Positions 15,902 to 24,293 of a DNA stretch of 64,000 nucleotides are shown one piece after another; position 1 is the first letter of the stretch; each line of letters begins with the position of its first letter. The position numbers and the translations under genes were made by a program. The stretch spans positions 1 through 64,000 of the forward strand of contig NZ_BDBX01000050.1 in assembly GCF_001613205.1 (NCBI RefSeq), given 5' to 3'. A model generated the notes under the pieces. It was not told the origin of the DNA, did not search any database, and saw only the letters and a list, made by a program, of their open reading frames with translations. Origin of the DNA: Nocardia sienata NBRC 100364 (GTDB lineage Bacteria; Actinomycetota; Actinomycetes; Mycobacteriales; Mycobacteriaceae).

Positions 15902-18207
15902 CGCCGGTGGGTATGGGGTTCGAGCCGGACGGTGACGGCTTTCGACACCGGGGTGTTGGAGCGGGCGGCCACATGGTCCAGCGGCACCAGCGGGTTCGTC
16001 TCGGGATAGTAGGCGGCGGCATTGCCGCGCGGAGTGGAGTAGGCCACCAGCCGGAAACCTTCGACCCGCCGATCGACGCCGTCGGTCCACTCCGAGACCA
16101 GATCGACGAGATCGCCGTCGCTGAAGCCCAGGTCGGTGATATCCGCGGCGTTCACCAGCACCACCCGGCGCCCGTGGTGGACCCCGCGATAGCGGTCGTC
16201 GAGACCGTAGATCGTGGTGTTGTACTGGTCGTGACTGCGCAGGGTCTGCAGGATCAGCCGCCCCGGTGGAACCGGCACCCAGCGCAGCTCGTTCACCGCG
16301 AAATTGGCTTTCCCGCTGGCGGTCCGGAACTCGCGGGAATCGCGCGGCGGATGCGGCAGGACGAAACCGTTGCGTTGCCGGACCCGGGTGTTGTAATCGG
16401 AGCAACCGGGCACCACCCGGGCAATGGCGTCGCGGATGAGGTCGTAGTCACCGCGGAACCGGTCCCACGGCACCGGATGGTCCGGACCCAGCAGTTCCCG
16501 GGCGAGTTCGCAGACGATGGCGACCTCGCTGCGCAGTTGCGGCCCGACCGGTTTCAGCCTGCCGGTGGACAGGTGCACCATCGACATCGAATCCTCCACC
16601 GAGACCTGTTGCCGCACCCCGTTCTGGATGTCCAGGTCGGTGCGACCCAGGGTCGGCAGGATCACCGCGGTCTCCCCGTGCACGATATGGCTGCGGTTCA
16701 GTTTGGTGGAGACCTGCACGGTCAGCGCGCACCGGCGCAGCGCCGCTTCGGTGACCGCGGTATCAGGAGTGGCGGAGACGAAATTGCCGCCCATACCGAA
16801 GAAGACGCGGGCGTGGCCGTCGCGCAGTGCCCGGATGGCGGCGACGGTGTCGTAACCGTGCGCCCGCGGGCTGGTGATCCCGAACTCCCGGTCCAGGGCG
16901 GCCAGGAAGGATTCGGGGGCCTGCTCCCAGATACCCATGGTGCGGTCGCCCTGCACATTGGAATGCCCGCGCACCGGGCACAGGCCCGCCCCCGGCCTGC
17001 CGATCATGCCGCGCGCGAGCAGCAGGTTGGCCGCCTCCTCGATCGTGGCCACCGCGTGCGTGTGCTGGGTGAGTCCCATCGCCCAGCACACGATGGTGCT
17101 CGTCGAACCGGCCAGCAGTGCGGCGGTACGTTCGAGGTCGTCGCGGGAGAGTCCGGTCGCGGTGAGCACGGTGTCCAGATCGACGGCTCGGATATGCCGC
17201 TCGTAGTCGGCGAAACCGGCGGTGTGCGCGTCGACGAAAGCCCGGTCCAGCACGGTGCCGGGAGCCCGGTCCTCGGCCTCGAACAGCAGTTTCGCCAGGC
17301 CCTGGAACAGCGCCATATCGCCGCCCAGGCGGATCTGCAGGAAATCGTCGGCGATATCCACGCCGGTGGTCAGGCCCCGGACGGTCTGCGGATCGCGGAA
17401 ACCGATCAGGCCGGTCTCCGGCAGCGGATTGATCGCGATGATGCGCGCACCGGCCTTCTTCGCGTCGGCGAGGGCGCTGAGCATCCGCGGATGGTTGGTA
17501 CCCGGGTTCTGGCCGGCGACCAGGATCAGGTCGGCGGCCGCGAAATCGTCGATGGTCACCGAACCCTTGCCGATACCGATCGCGCCGGTCAGGGCGGTGC
17601 CCGAGGACTCGTGGCACATATTGCTGCAGTCGGGCAGGTTGTTTGTTCCGAAACTGCGCACCAGCAGCTGGTACAGGAACGCCGTCTCGTTGGCGGTACG
17701 GCCGGAGGTGTAGAAGACGGCCTCGTCCGGCGAGTCCAGGCCGCGGAGGTGCTCGGCGATGAGCCGGTAGGCCTCGACCCAGGAAATGGGGGAGTAGTGG
17801 GTATCGCCGGGTCGCAGCACCATCGGATGGGTGAGCCGGCCCTGCCGCCCCAGCCAGTACCCGGACCGTTGCGCGAGCTCGTCGATCGAGTAGCGGGCGA
17901 AGAACTCCGGCCCGACCGTCTCCAGTGTCGCTTCCTCGGCGACGGCCTTCGCGCCGTTCTCACAGAATTCGGCAGGCCGGCGGTGACCGCTGGGCTCCGG
18001 CCAGGCGCAACCCGGGCAGTCGAATCCGTGCACCTGATTGACCCGGGCCAGGGTCCGCGCGGTGCGCACGACACCCATATCGGAAACCGCCCGTCGCAGC
18101 GCCACGGCCACCGCCCGGATCCCGGCCGCCTGCTCCTTCGGCGGGTTGACGGTCAGTCCGGACTCGTCGAAATCGTCGGTCGGGGCGTTGCGGTGCATAC
18201 CGACCAT
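15898..18207 (-). CDS. FdhF/YdeP-type molybdopterin oxidoreductase
   Basis: This 769-residue protein is of the FdhF/YdeP family, relatives of the formate dehydrogenase alpha subunit. Visible features are an N-terminal GFDCPGCAWPEP motif, FYTSGRTANETAFLYQLL, a cysteine-containing CHESSG segment at the presumed molybdenum site, GQNPGTNHPRML for bis-MGD binding, and a C-terminal molybdopterin-binding domain with LRSHDQYNTTIYG. The reaction is unproven; E. coli YdeP is linked to acid resistance. Two starts are possible, ATG 18207 or ATG 18198, neither with a clear ribosome site. The first is given. It overlaps fdhD by 4 nt. Confidence 0.9.
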   Translation of the reverse strand: MVGMHRNAPTDDFDESGLTVNPPKEQAAGIRAVAVALRRAVSDMGVVRTARTLARVNQVHGFDCPGCAWPEPSGHRRPAEFCENGAKAVAEEATLETVGPEFFARYSIDELAQRSGYWLGRQGRLTHPMVLRPGDTHYSPISWVEAYRLIAEHLRGLDSPDEAVFYTSGRTANETAFLYQLLVRSFGTNNLPDCSNMCHESSGTALTGAIGIGKGSVTIDDFAAADLILVAGQNPGTNHPRMLSALADAKKAGARIIAINPLPETGLIGFRDPQTVRGLTTGVDIADDFLQIRLGGDMALFQGLAKLLFEAEDRAPGTVLDRAFVDAHTAGFADYERHIRAVDLDTVLTATGLSRDDLERTAALLAGSTSTIVCWAMGLTQHTHAVATIEEAANLLLARGMIGRPGAGLCPVRGHSNVQGDRTMGIWEQAPESFLAALDREFGITSPRAHGYDTVAAIRALRDGHARVFFGMGGNFVSATPDTAVTEAALRRCALTVQVSTKLNRSHIVHGETAVILPTLGRTDLDIQNGVRQQVSVEDSMSMVHLSTGRLKPVGPQLRSEVAIVCELARELLGPDHPVPWDRFRGDYDLIRDAIARVVPGCSDYNTRVRQRNGFVLPHPPRDSREFRTASGKANFAVNELRWVPVPPGRLILQTLRSHDQYNTTIYGLDDRYRGVHHGRRVVLVNAADITDLGFSDGDLVDLVSEWTDGVDRRVEGFRLVAYSTPRGNAAAYYPETNPLVPLDHVAARSNTPVSKAVTVRLEPHTHRR

Positions 18208-18440
18208 TGTGGGGTGTGCGGTGGACAATCCATAGAGCGGGAGCCGTTGAGCACTCGTATGTGCTGTGAGCCTGCTGAGGTCGGCCGCGGTTTCGGGGTG
18301 CGGTCGGGCGAACCGCCGACTTCGAGAGGCGGCAGTCCTGTGGCCCACTCGGCTGTGGGCACGTACGTTCCGCACGCGTTTCGTCTATTGCGGATGTTCG
18401 GCTCGCGCGTCCGGGCCCCGAGGGGCGGCGGGCGCCGGGA

Positions 18441-19550
18441 TCAGGTGGCGCCGCCGTGGTAGGTGAGGACCTGTTCGCTGATGCGGATCCGGCCGCCGGG
18501 TGGGAGTTCGGTCGGGGACTGGCTGATCCGGGTCCAGCGTGGCTCGCCGGGGGTGGAGACGAAGGTTCCGGCGGCGGTGCCGGCGTCGCGGAGGAAGACC
18601 TTGCCCGCATCGACCGATAGGTAGGCGTGGACCCGGGAGATGTGGCGATCGCGCTGCAGGACCAGTGGAGCGGCGGTTTTACGGCGAACCGATTCGTCGA
18701 CCGAGGGGCCGCGGCCGATGACGTAGGCGCGGTCCAGCGGGTAGGCGGTACCGTCCTCGGCCACCAGGGTCGGCGGGGCCGGATCGGCTTGGTCGGCGCT
18801 GTGCACGCGCGTGTGCGGACGGGGCCGGGCCGGTTCCTTGCGCAGGCGGATCGGTTCGGGATCGACGCGGACAGGCGTCGGCGCGGGCGTCCACGCCCGG
18901 GTACCGGGCAGCGGTTCCGCGGCGCGGCTTTCGGCGAGACCGGTCCGGGGCCCGGAGTGCAATTCGGGTTCCGGCTCGCTCGCGGCGAGCCCGGCCGGTG
19001 CCGTGGCGACGGGTACGTAGGGGGTCGCCGCTTTTTTCGCCGGGGTGGTGGCCCGGTTCTGGGTCTTGGCGCTGCGGCGTACCGCGGCCTTGATGACGAA
19101 ACCCCCGCCGGGCACCACTCCGGCGCGCAGATCGGTGCGCGGATACGGCGTGATCCGGCCGTCGGTTCCGGGGCCCACGGTCAGTGTGCGGACCGGGTCG
19201 CGCACGATCTCGTCCACCCAGGTGAAGGCCCGGGCGCCGACGAGCCGTCGGGAGCCCTCGGCCCCGGAGATCATCGCCGATACGGTGCCGCGCAGCAGGA
19301 CCAGGGTGCCGTCGGCGGTGGGTGCGACGAGCCCGAACGGGGGCGGCTCCGAACCGGTACCGAAGACGACCGCGGCGAGCCGCTGGGCGATGGCCGCCCC
19401 GGGATGTTCGGCGTCCGCCACGGCTTCGACCGCGCCGAGTATCCGCTCGGTGGACGCGTTGGCGCCCACGAGATAGATCACGACGTCACCGAACCGCGCG
19501 ACCAGGCCCTCGCCCGGTGCGATACCGATAGTGGACGTATCAACGCGCAC
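18441..19550 (-). CDS. FHA domain-containing protein
   Basis: This 369-residue protein has a conserved N-terminal ~150 residues of unknown type (VARFGDVVIYLVGANA...). A long Pro/Ala/Glu-rich linker follows, then a C-terminal FHA domain with GRGPSVDESV, DRHISRVHAYL and GTAAGTFVS. FHA domains bind phosphothreonine, so a role in Ser/Thr kinase signalling is likely. The N-terminal part resembles proteins found near type VII secretion genes of actinobacteria, but that is uncertain. GTG 19550 is chosen because AAGGAG lies 8 nt upstream; the frame opens 39 codons before it. No kinase gene is adjacent. Confidence 0.85.
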   Translation of the reverse strand: MRVDTSTIGIAPGEGLVARFGDVVIYLVGANASTERILGAVEAVADAEHPGAAIAQRLAAVVFGTGSEPPPFGLVAPTADGTLVLLRGTVSAMISGAEGSRRLVGARAFTWVDEIVRDPVRTLTVGPGTDGRITPYPRTDLRAGVVPGGGFVIKAAVRRSAKTQNRATTPAKKAATPYVPVATAPAGLAASEPEPELHSGPRTGLAESRAAEPLPGTRAWTPAPTPVRVDPEPIRLRKEPARPRPHTRVHSADQADPAPPTLVAEDGTAYPLDRAYVIGRGPSVDESVRRKTAAPLVLQRDRHISRVHAYLSVDAGKVFLRDAGTAAGTFVSTPGEPRWTRISQSPTELPPGGRIRISEQVLTYHGGAT

Positions 19551-19689
19551 CCGCGGCTCCTTCCTGGCGCACCACCGGATCCAGCATAGATGCGATTCCG
19601 TTACCCGGCTCATGAGATGGTGACGACGGATCGCCGGGGTGAGCGGGGGAACTGCGGATCGCCGCACGGAACAGAGAGTAGAGAACGTT

Positions 19690-19854
19690 ATGCCGCTCAG
19701 CGCATTGGACGAACGTATCGCGATGGTCCCGGTCGACCTACCGGCCGCGCGGCCGGCGCCGTCGGTTGGCTACCGCGCGCAGGCCGGGCGCGCTGTCGCG
19801 GCTCATCGCTGCTCGTCCGGCTCGCCGGATGTCCTGCGGGCGGGTGCGGCGTGA
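19690..19854 (+). CDS. Small ORF coupled to the acetyltransferase gene
   Basis: ATG 19690 opens a 54-codon frame (MPLSALDERIAMVPVDLPAA...). Its TGA at 19852-19854 overlaps the GTG start of the next gene (GTGA), as in translationally coupled pairs. A purine-rich GAGAGTAGAG stretch lies about 8 nt upstream. The product is rich in Ala, Pro and Arg, with one Cys and no recognisable domain. It could be a leader peptide or a chance frame. A 16-bp GC palindrome (19741-19756) lies inside it. Confidence 0.35.
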   Translation: MPLSALDERIAMVPVDLPAARPAPSVGYRAQAGRAVAAHRCSSGSPDVLRAGAA

Positions 19855-20372
19855 TCCGTGCGGCGTGCGCCCGGGATATCCCGGTGCTACAGGAGATCGA
19901 GGTGCGGGCGGGGCAGCCGTTCGCGGCGGTGGGGATGGACGCGGTCGCCGGTGACGAGCCGCTGCCGGCCGAGGTGCTGGGGGAATTCGTCCTGGATGAG
20001 CGAGCCTGGGTCTGGGAGACGCCGGACGGGGAGCCGGTGGGTTATCTCATCGCGAGCGTCGTCGACGGTAACGCCCATATCGACCAGGTATCGGTACTGC
20101 CCGAATACCGCGGGGCGGGAATCGGCCGGCGCCTTATCGACCGCGCGGTGCGCTGGGCCGCCGCCCACCGGTTGCCGGCGATAACGCTCACCACATTCAC
20201 CGAAGTGCCGTGGAACGGGCCGTACTACCGGCGGCTGGGTTTCCGCTATCTCGATCCGGCCGCCGAGACCCCGCAGCTGCACGCTCTGCGGGCCGCCGAG
20301 ATCGCGCACGGCCTCGACCGCTGGCCCCGGTCGTGTATGTGGGCCGCGGTCGAGACCTGGGAATACGCCTGA
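19851..20372 (+). CDS. GNAT family N-acetyltransferase
   Basis: This 173-residue GNAT acetyltransferase transfers an acetyl group from acetyl-CoA to an amine of unknown identity. The acetyl-CoA motif A is clear: VSVLPEYRGAGIGRRLIDRAV. It is followed by the motif-B region ITLTTFTEVPWNGPYYRRLGF, in which the YYRRLGF end is typical. GTG 19851 is taken as start because the domain begins at once and it overlaps the stop of the small upstream frame; the open frame further upstream is not GNAT-like. It converges on glpD with only 2 nt between the stops. Confidence 0.88.
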   Translation: MIRAACARDIPVLQEIEVRAGQPFAAVGMDAVAGDEPLPAEVLGEFVLDERAWVWETPDGEPVGYLIASVVDGNAHIDQVSVLPEYRGAGIGRRLIDRAVRWAAAHRLPAITLTTFTEVPWNGPYYRRLGFRYLDPAAETPQLHALRAAEIAHGLDRWPRSCMWAAVETWEYA

Positions 20373-20374
20373 GT

Positions 20375-21925
20375 TCACGCCACGGCGGCCACCGCGGCCT
20401 CGGCGGCGGCCAGGGCGGCGGCCCGCTCGGTGGGGACCAGTCCGATCCGGGTGCGGCGGTCCAAGAGGTCACCGGCGTCGAGGGCGCCTTCCTGCTCCAG
20501 CGACCACCTGAACTCCGCCGCCAGCACATCCGCGCCGGGCGCGACCGGGACGGCCAGATCGGGGTCGGCGGCCGTCAGCGCGACTACCGCGGGGGCGTCG
20601 GCACCGTAGCGCTCGATCAGGAGCTGCGGTGCGGCCAACCGGTCCCGGGCCGCCCCGGCGACCGCGCCGGCCAGCGGCAGATTCTTCGTCCGGCACGGGC
20701 CGGCGCTCAGGCGCGCTCGGGCCACGGCGGCGTCGACGGCGTCCTGCGCCATCTTGCGGTAGGTGGTGAGTTTGCCGCCGACCACCGTCACCAGCCCGCT
20801 CGGCGCGGTGAGGACCGCGTGCTCCCGGGAGATATCGGCCGTGCTGCCGCCGGCCGTGCGCAGGAGCGGCCGCAGGCCGGCGTAACTACCGCGGATATCG
20901 GTGTGGGTCAGTGGGATGCGCAGCACCGTGTTGACCGTGTCGAGCAGGAAGTCGATCTCGGTGCCGGTGGGCCGCGGTTCGTCGGGGACGGGTCCGGGCG
21001 CGTCCTCATCGGTCAGGCCCAGATAGACCCGTCCGTGCGGGGCGGGCAGGGCGAAGACGAAACGGCCGACTGCGCCGGGCACCGGCACGGTCAGCGCCGC
21101 GGTGAGCCCGCCGAAGGCGGCGGCGTCGAACACCAGATGGGTGCCGCGGCTGGGACGCAACTCGATACTCGGATCGACCTGGTCCGCCCAGACGCCGGCC
21201 GCGTTGACCACGGCCGCGGCGTGGACCTCGAGGCTTTCGCCGGTCAGGGTGTCGCGCAGGACGGCCCCGGCGCCGCCGACCTGTTCGGCGGCGACGCGGG
21301 TCAGCACCGTCGCGCCGTGCGCGGCCGCGGTGCGGGCCAGCGCGACCACGAGTCGCGCGTCGTCCACCAGTTGCCCGTCCCACGCCTGCAGGCCGCCGCG
21401 CAGTCCGTGCTGCCGCACTGTGGGTGCCAGGCGAAGTGCTTCGGCCCGGGTCACCCGCCGCGACCGCGGTAGCAGTGCCCCCGGCGTGCCCGCACCCACC
21501 CGCAGCGCGTCGCCGGCGAGGAAACCCGCTCGCACCAGGCCCCGGGTGGACAACCCGATCCCGGGCAGCAGCGGGACCAATTGGGGGAGCGGCCGGACCA
21601 GGTGCGGAGCATTGCGGCGCAGCAGGATTCCCCGCTCCACCGCGCTCTCGTGCGCGATGCCGATCTTGCCGCTCGCCAGGTAGCGCAGTCCGCCGTGCAC
21701 CAGTTTCGAACTCCACCGGCTGGTGCCATGGGCGAGGTCGTGGCGTTCTACCAGGACGGTGCGTAGTCCGCGGGCGGCCGCGTCGAGCGCGACGCCGGCG
21801 CCGGTCACACCGCCCCCGATCACCAGCAGGTCGATATCCGGGTTGTCTCCGAGGGAGGTGAGCTCACGGCGCCTGCGGTGCGCGTTGAGCGCGGGCCCGG
21901 CGGCGGGGGAGGGGTTCTCGGCCAT
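20375..21925 (-). CDS. glpD: Glycerol-3-phosphate dehydrogenase (FAD)
   Basis: GlpD oxidises sn-glycerol-3-phosphate to dihydroxyacetone phosphate at the membrane, passing electrons to quinone. The 516-residue product has the FAD motif LLVIGGGVTGAGVALDAA, the family signature GTSRWSSKLVHGGLRYL, the substrate-site segment IRGSYAGLRPLL and the GGKLTTYRKMA motif, then the C-terminal DAO cap domain. ATG 21925 is the only sensible start, with a weak ribosome site. It is the minus-strand arm of a block ordered glpD-tetR-flavoprotein-dagK, as in Rv2249c-Rv2252 of M. tuberculosis. It is divergent from the flavoprotein via tetR. Confidence 0.95.
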   Translation of the reverse strand: MAENPSPAAGPALNAHRRRRELTSLGDNPDIDLLVIGGGVTGAGVALDAAARGLRTVLVERHDLAHGTSRWSSKLVHGGLRYLASGKIGIAHESAVERGILLRRNAPHLVRPLPQLVPLLPGIGLSTRGLVRAGFLAGDALRVGAGTPGALLPRSRRVTRAEALRLAPTVRQHGLRGGLQAWDGQLVDDARLVVALARTAAAHGATVLTRVAAEQVGGAGAVLRDTLTGESLEVHAAAVVNAAGVWADQVDPSIELRPSRGTHLVFDAAAFGGLTAALTVPVPGAVGRFVFALPAPHGRVYLGLTDEDAPGPVPDEPRPTGTEIDFLLDTVNTVLRIPLTHTDIRGSYAGLRPLLRTAGGSTADISREHAVLTAPSGLVTVVGGKLTTYRKMAQDAVDAAVARARLSAGPCRTKNLPLAGAVAGAARDRLAAPQLLIERYGADAPAVVALTAADPDLAVPVAPGADVLAAEFRWSLEQEGALDAGDLLDRRTRIGLVPTERAAALAAAEAAVAAVA

Positions 21926-22026
21926 CTGTTTCTCGGCACGGCGCCCGCCGGAGAGACGGAACCGAAGGCGGGGACGGTTCGCCGCTTCCGGATGCGCCGG
22001 GCGCTACTCCTTCCTGGAAGGTGGGA

Positions 22027-22596
22027 TCACGGGGCGAGATAGGTATCGAGAGCGTGCCGGAGTTCGGCGTCGAGCGCGGATCCGTCGAGCAGATGGGCGA
22101 CCGTGGCCGCCGACTGCACCGCGGATTGGGTGATCAGCAGCACCATGGCCGCCAACCGGCCGGGGTCGCCGGTCCGCACCGACCCGTCCGCCTGACCGTC
22201 CCGGATACCGGCGCCGAACAGGTCGAGCAGTTGACGCTGGTTGCGGCCCAGCCGGCCGAAGACGTAGGTGAGCATGAGGTCGGTATCGGTGCGGAAGATC
22301 TTGCCGAACAGCGGGTTCGACCGGACCTCCGCCGCGCCGGTCACCACGCCGGTGACCAGCCGCTCCCGGGCCGGGCCGCCGGTCGGCACGGCGGTGGCGA
22401 TGATCTCGTGCAGTTCACGCACCAGTAGTTCGGCGATCAGGTCGCGGCTGTCGGACCATCGGCGGTAGACGGTCGGCCGGCTCACGCCCGCCCGGCGGGC
22501 GACCTCGGCGAGCGTGGTGCGCCGGACGCCGAACTCCGCGACGCATTCGCGAGCCGCGTCCAGGATCGTCTGCTCGACCGCTGCGCCGGATGACAC
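22027..22596 (-). CDS. TetR family regulator of the glycerolipid block
   Basis: This is a TetR regulator of about 189 residues with the N-terminal helix-turn-helix TTLAEVARRAGVSRPTVYRRW and a C-terminal helical domain. The frame can be read from GTG 22635, which would give 202 residues, but that codon lies inside a perfect palindrome and has no ribosome site. GTG 22596 has GAGG 8 nt upstream and is preferred. It lies between glpD (same strand, 101 nt downstream) and the divergent flavoprotein gene. Its position matches Rv2250c, so it probably controls both arms. Confidence 0.85.
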   Translation of the reverse strand: MSSGAAVEQTILDAARECVAEFGVRRTTLAEVARRAGVSRPTVYRRWSDSRDLIAELLVRELHEIIATAVPTGGPARERLVTGVVTGAAEVRSNPLFGKIFRTDTDLMLTYVFGRLGRNQRQLLDLFGAGIRDGQADGSVRTGDPGRLAAMVLLITQSAVQSAATVAHLLDGSALDAELRHALDTYLAP

Positions 22597-22628
22597 GGAC
22601 TCGACCTCGTCTCCACTCGGGTTACTGC

Positions 22629-22645
22629 TTGACACTGCATGTCAA
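22629..22645. promoter_or_regulatory. Palindromic operator/promoter in the tetR-flavoprotein divergent region
   Basis: TTGACA-ctgca-TGTCAA is a perfect 6-bp inverted repeat with a 5-nt centre. Each half is also a consensus -35 hexamer, one per strand. Binding here would block both divergent promoters at once. It ends 10 nt before the flavoprotein start. Confidence 0.6.
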
Positions 22646-22655
22646 ACTGTAACGC

Positions 22656-24293
22656 ATGACAGGTGAGCAAGGCGAACGTCCGGTGAACTCGGCGTCGAGC
22701 GGGCGGCGACCGGATATGGTGTGGGACGCCTGGGGTGTTCCCGCCGGGCACACACCGCTGCCCGAGCAGATCCGCGGCCTGCTGACACAGGTGTTCGGAA
22801 TCTCCGGGGAGCCGGCGGCGCGTCGTGATGAGGGCGAGGTGCCGCTCCGGCCGTCGGTCCTGTCCCCGGACCGGCGGGCCGGTCTGGCAGACCTCGTCGG
22901 CGCCGGCCATCTCTGCACCGAACCGGTCACCCGGCTGCGGCACGCCGGCGGCAAGAGCACCCCCGACCTGCTGCGACGCCGCGATCCGGCCCCGCAGGAC
23001 GCACCGGACGCGGTGGTCTATCCCGCCGACCACGACGAGGTGGCGGCCGTCCTCGCCTACTGCTCGGAACAGGGCATCGCCGTGGTGCCCTTCGGCGGCG
23101 GCACCAGTGTGGTCGGCGGGCTCGACCCGGTGCGCGGCGCGTTCGACACGGTGATCGCGCTGGATCTGCGCAGGCTGGATGCCCTGCTGGACTGTGACCC
23201 GGTCTCCGGCACCGCCACCTTCGGCGCCGGGGTCACCGGCCCGCGTGCCGAACAGTTGCTCGCCGAGCACGGGCTCTCGCTCGGGCATTTCCCGCAGAGT
23301 TTCGAATTCGCCAGTATCGGCGGATTCGCCGCGACCCGGTCGTCGGGTCAGGCCTCCGCGGGGTACGGCCGGTTCGACGATATGGTCCAGCGGGTCCGGG
23401 TGGCCACGCCCACGGGAAGTGTGCTGCTGGGCCGGGCGCCCGCCTCGGCCGCCGGACCCGATCTGCGTGAGTTGTTCGTCGGCTCGGAGGGCGTGCTCGG
23501 CGTCCTCACCGAGGTTACGGTGCGGGTCCATCCCGTCCCGGAGACCACCACCCATATGGCCTGGTCGTTCCCGGATTTCGAGACCGGAGCCGCCGCGTTG
23601 CGCGCGGTCGTGCAGGCGGGCGCGGCGCCGACGGTGCTGCGGCTGTCCGACGAAGCCGAGACGGGGCTGAATCTGGCGCGGGCCGGAAATGTCGGCGGCG
23701 CCTCGGTTTCCGGTTGTCTCGCGGTGACCACGTTCGAGGGCACCGCCGCCCACACCGCGGCCCGTGGCGCCGAGGCCGCCGCGGTACTGCGCGCTACCGG
23801 TGGTACCGAACTCGGGCCGGAACCGGCCCGGGAGTGGCAGCACGGCCGTTTCGCGGCCCCCTACCTGCGCGACGCGCTCCTGGATGTCGGGGTGCTGTGC
23901 GAAACCCTCGAGACCGCGACCACCTGGAGCGCGCTGGCGGATCTGAAGGCGAAGGTGACGAGAGCGCTCACCGATTCGCTGACCGCCCAGGGGGCGCCCG
24001 CCTTGGTGATGTGCCATATCTCGCACACCTACCCGGCCGGCGCGTCGCTGTATTTCACGGTGGTGGCCAAACTGCTCGACGACCCGATCACCCAGTGGCG
24101 GGCGGCGAAAGCGGCCGCCGGGGACGCCATCGCCGGCGCCGGCGCCACCATCACCCATCACCACGCGGTGGGCGCGGATCACCGCGCCTGGTTGCCCGAC
24201 GAGATCGGTGACCTGGGTGTGCGGGTATTGCGCGCGGTGAAACGCGAGATCGACCCGGCCGGGATCCTCAACCCTGGCAAACTGCTGCCATGA
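22656..24293 (+). CDS. FAD-binding oxidase, alkyl-DHAP synthase-like
   Basis: This 545-residue flavoprotein of the VAO/PCMH fold resembles alkyldihydroxyacetonephosphate synthase. The FAD-binding half carries VVPFGGGTSVVGGL, the segment LGHFPQSFEFASIGGFAATRSSGQASAGYG and LFVGSEGVLGVLTEVTVRV. The C-terminal half has MCHISHTYPAGASLYFT and the HHHAVG histidine cluster, ending DPAGILNPGKLL. Alkyl-DHAP synthase makes ether lipids in eukaryotes; the bacterial reaction is not settled. It corresponds in place to Rv2251. The start ATG is 22656. Its stop overlaps the dagK start by 4 nt (ATGA), so both act in one glycerolipid operon. Confidence 0.88.
   Translation: MTGEQGERPVNSASSGRRPDMVWDAWGVPAGHTPLPEQIRGLLTQVFGISGEPAARRDEGEVPLRPSVLSPDRRAGLADLVGAGHLCTEPVTRLRHAGGKSTPDLLRRRDPAPQDAPDAVVYPADHDEVAAVLAYCSEQGIAVVPFGGGTSVVGGLDPVRGAFDTVIALDLRRLDALLDCDPVSGTATFGAGVTGPRAEQLLAEHGLSLGHFPQSFEFASIGGFAATRSSGQASAGYGRFDDMVQRVRVATPTGSVLLGRAPASAAGPDLRELFVGSEGVLGVLTEVTVRVHPVPETTTHMAWSFPDFETGAAALRAVVQAGAAPTVLRLSDEAETGLNLARAGNVGGASVSGCLAVTTFEGTAAHTAARGAEAAAVLRATGGTELGPEPAREWQHGRFAAPYLRDALLDVGVLCETLETATTWSALADLKAKVTRALTDSLTAQGAPALVMCHISHTYPAGASLYFTVVAKLLDDPITQWRAAKAAAGDAIAGAGATITHHHAVGADHRAWLPDEIGDLGVRVLRAVKREIDPAGILNPGKLLP

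Noticed and set aside
15907..18462. 851-codon open frame on the plus strand
   Set aside because: It is antisense to the molybdoenzyme gene, whose product has clear family motifs. The plus-strand product is His/Arg/Gly-rich shadow sequence.
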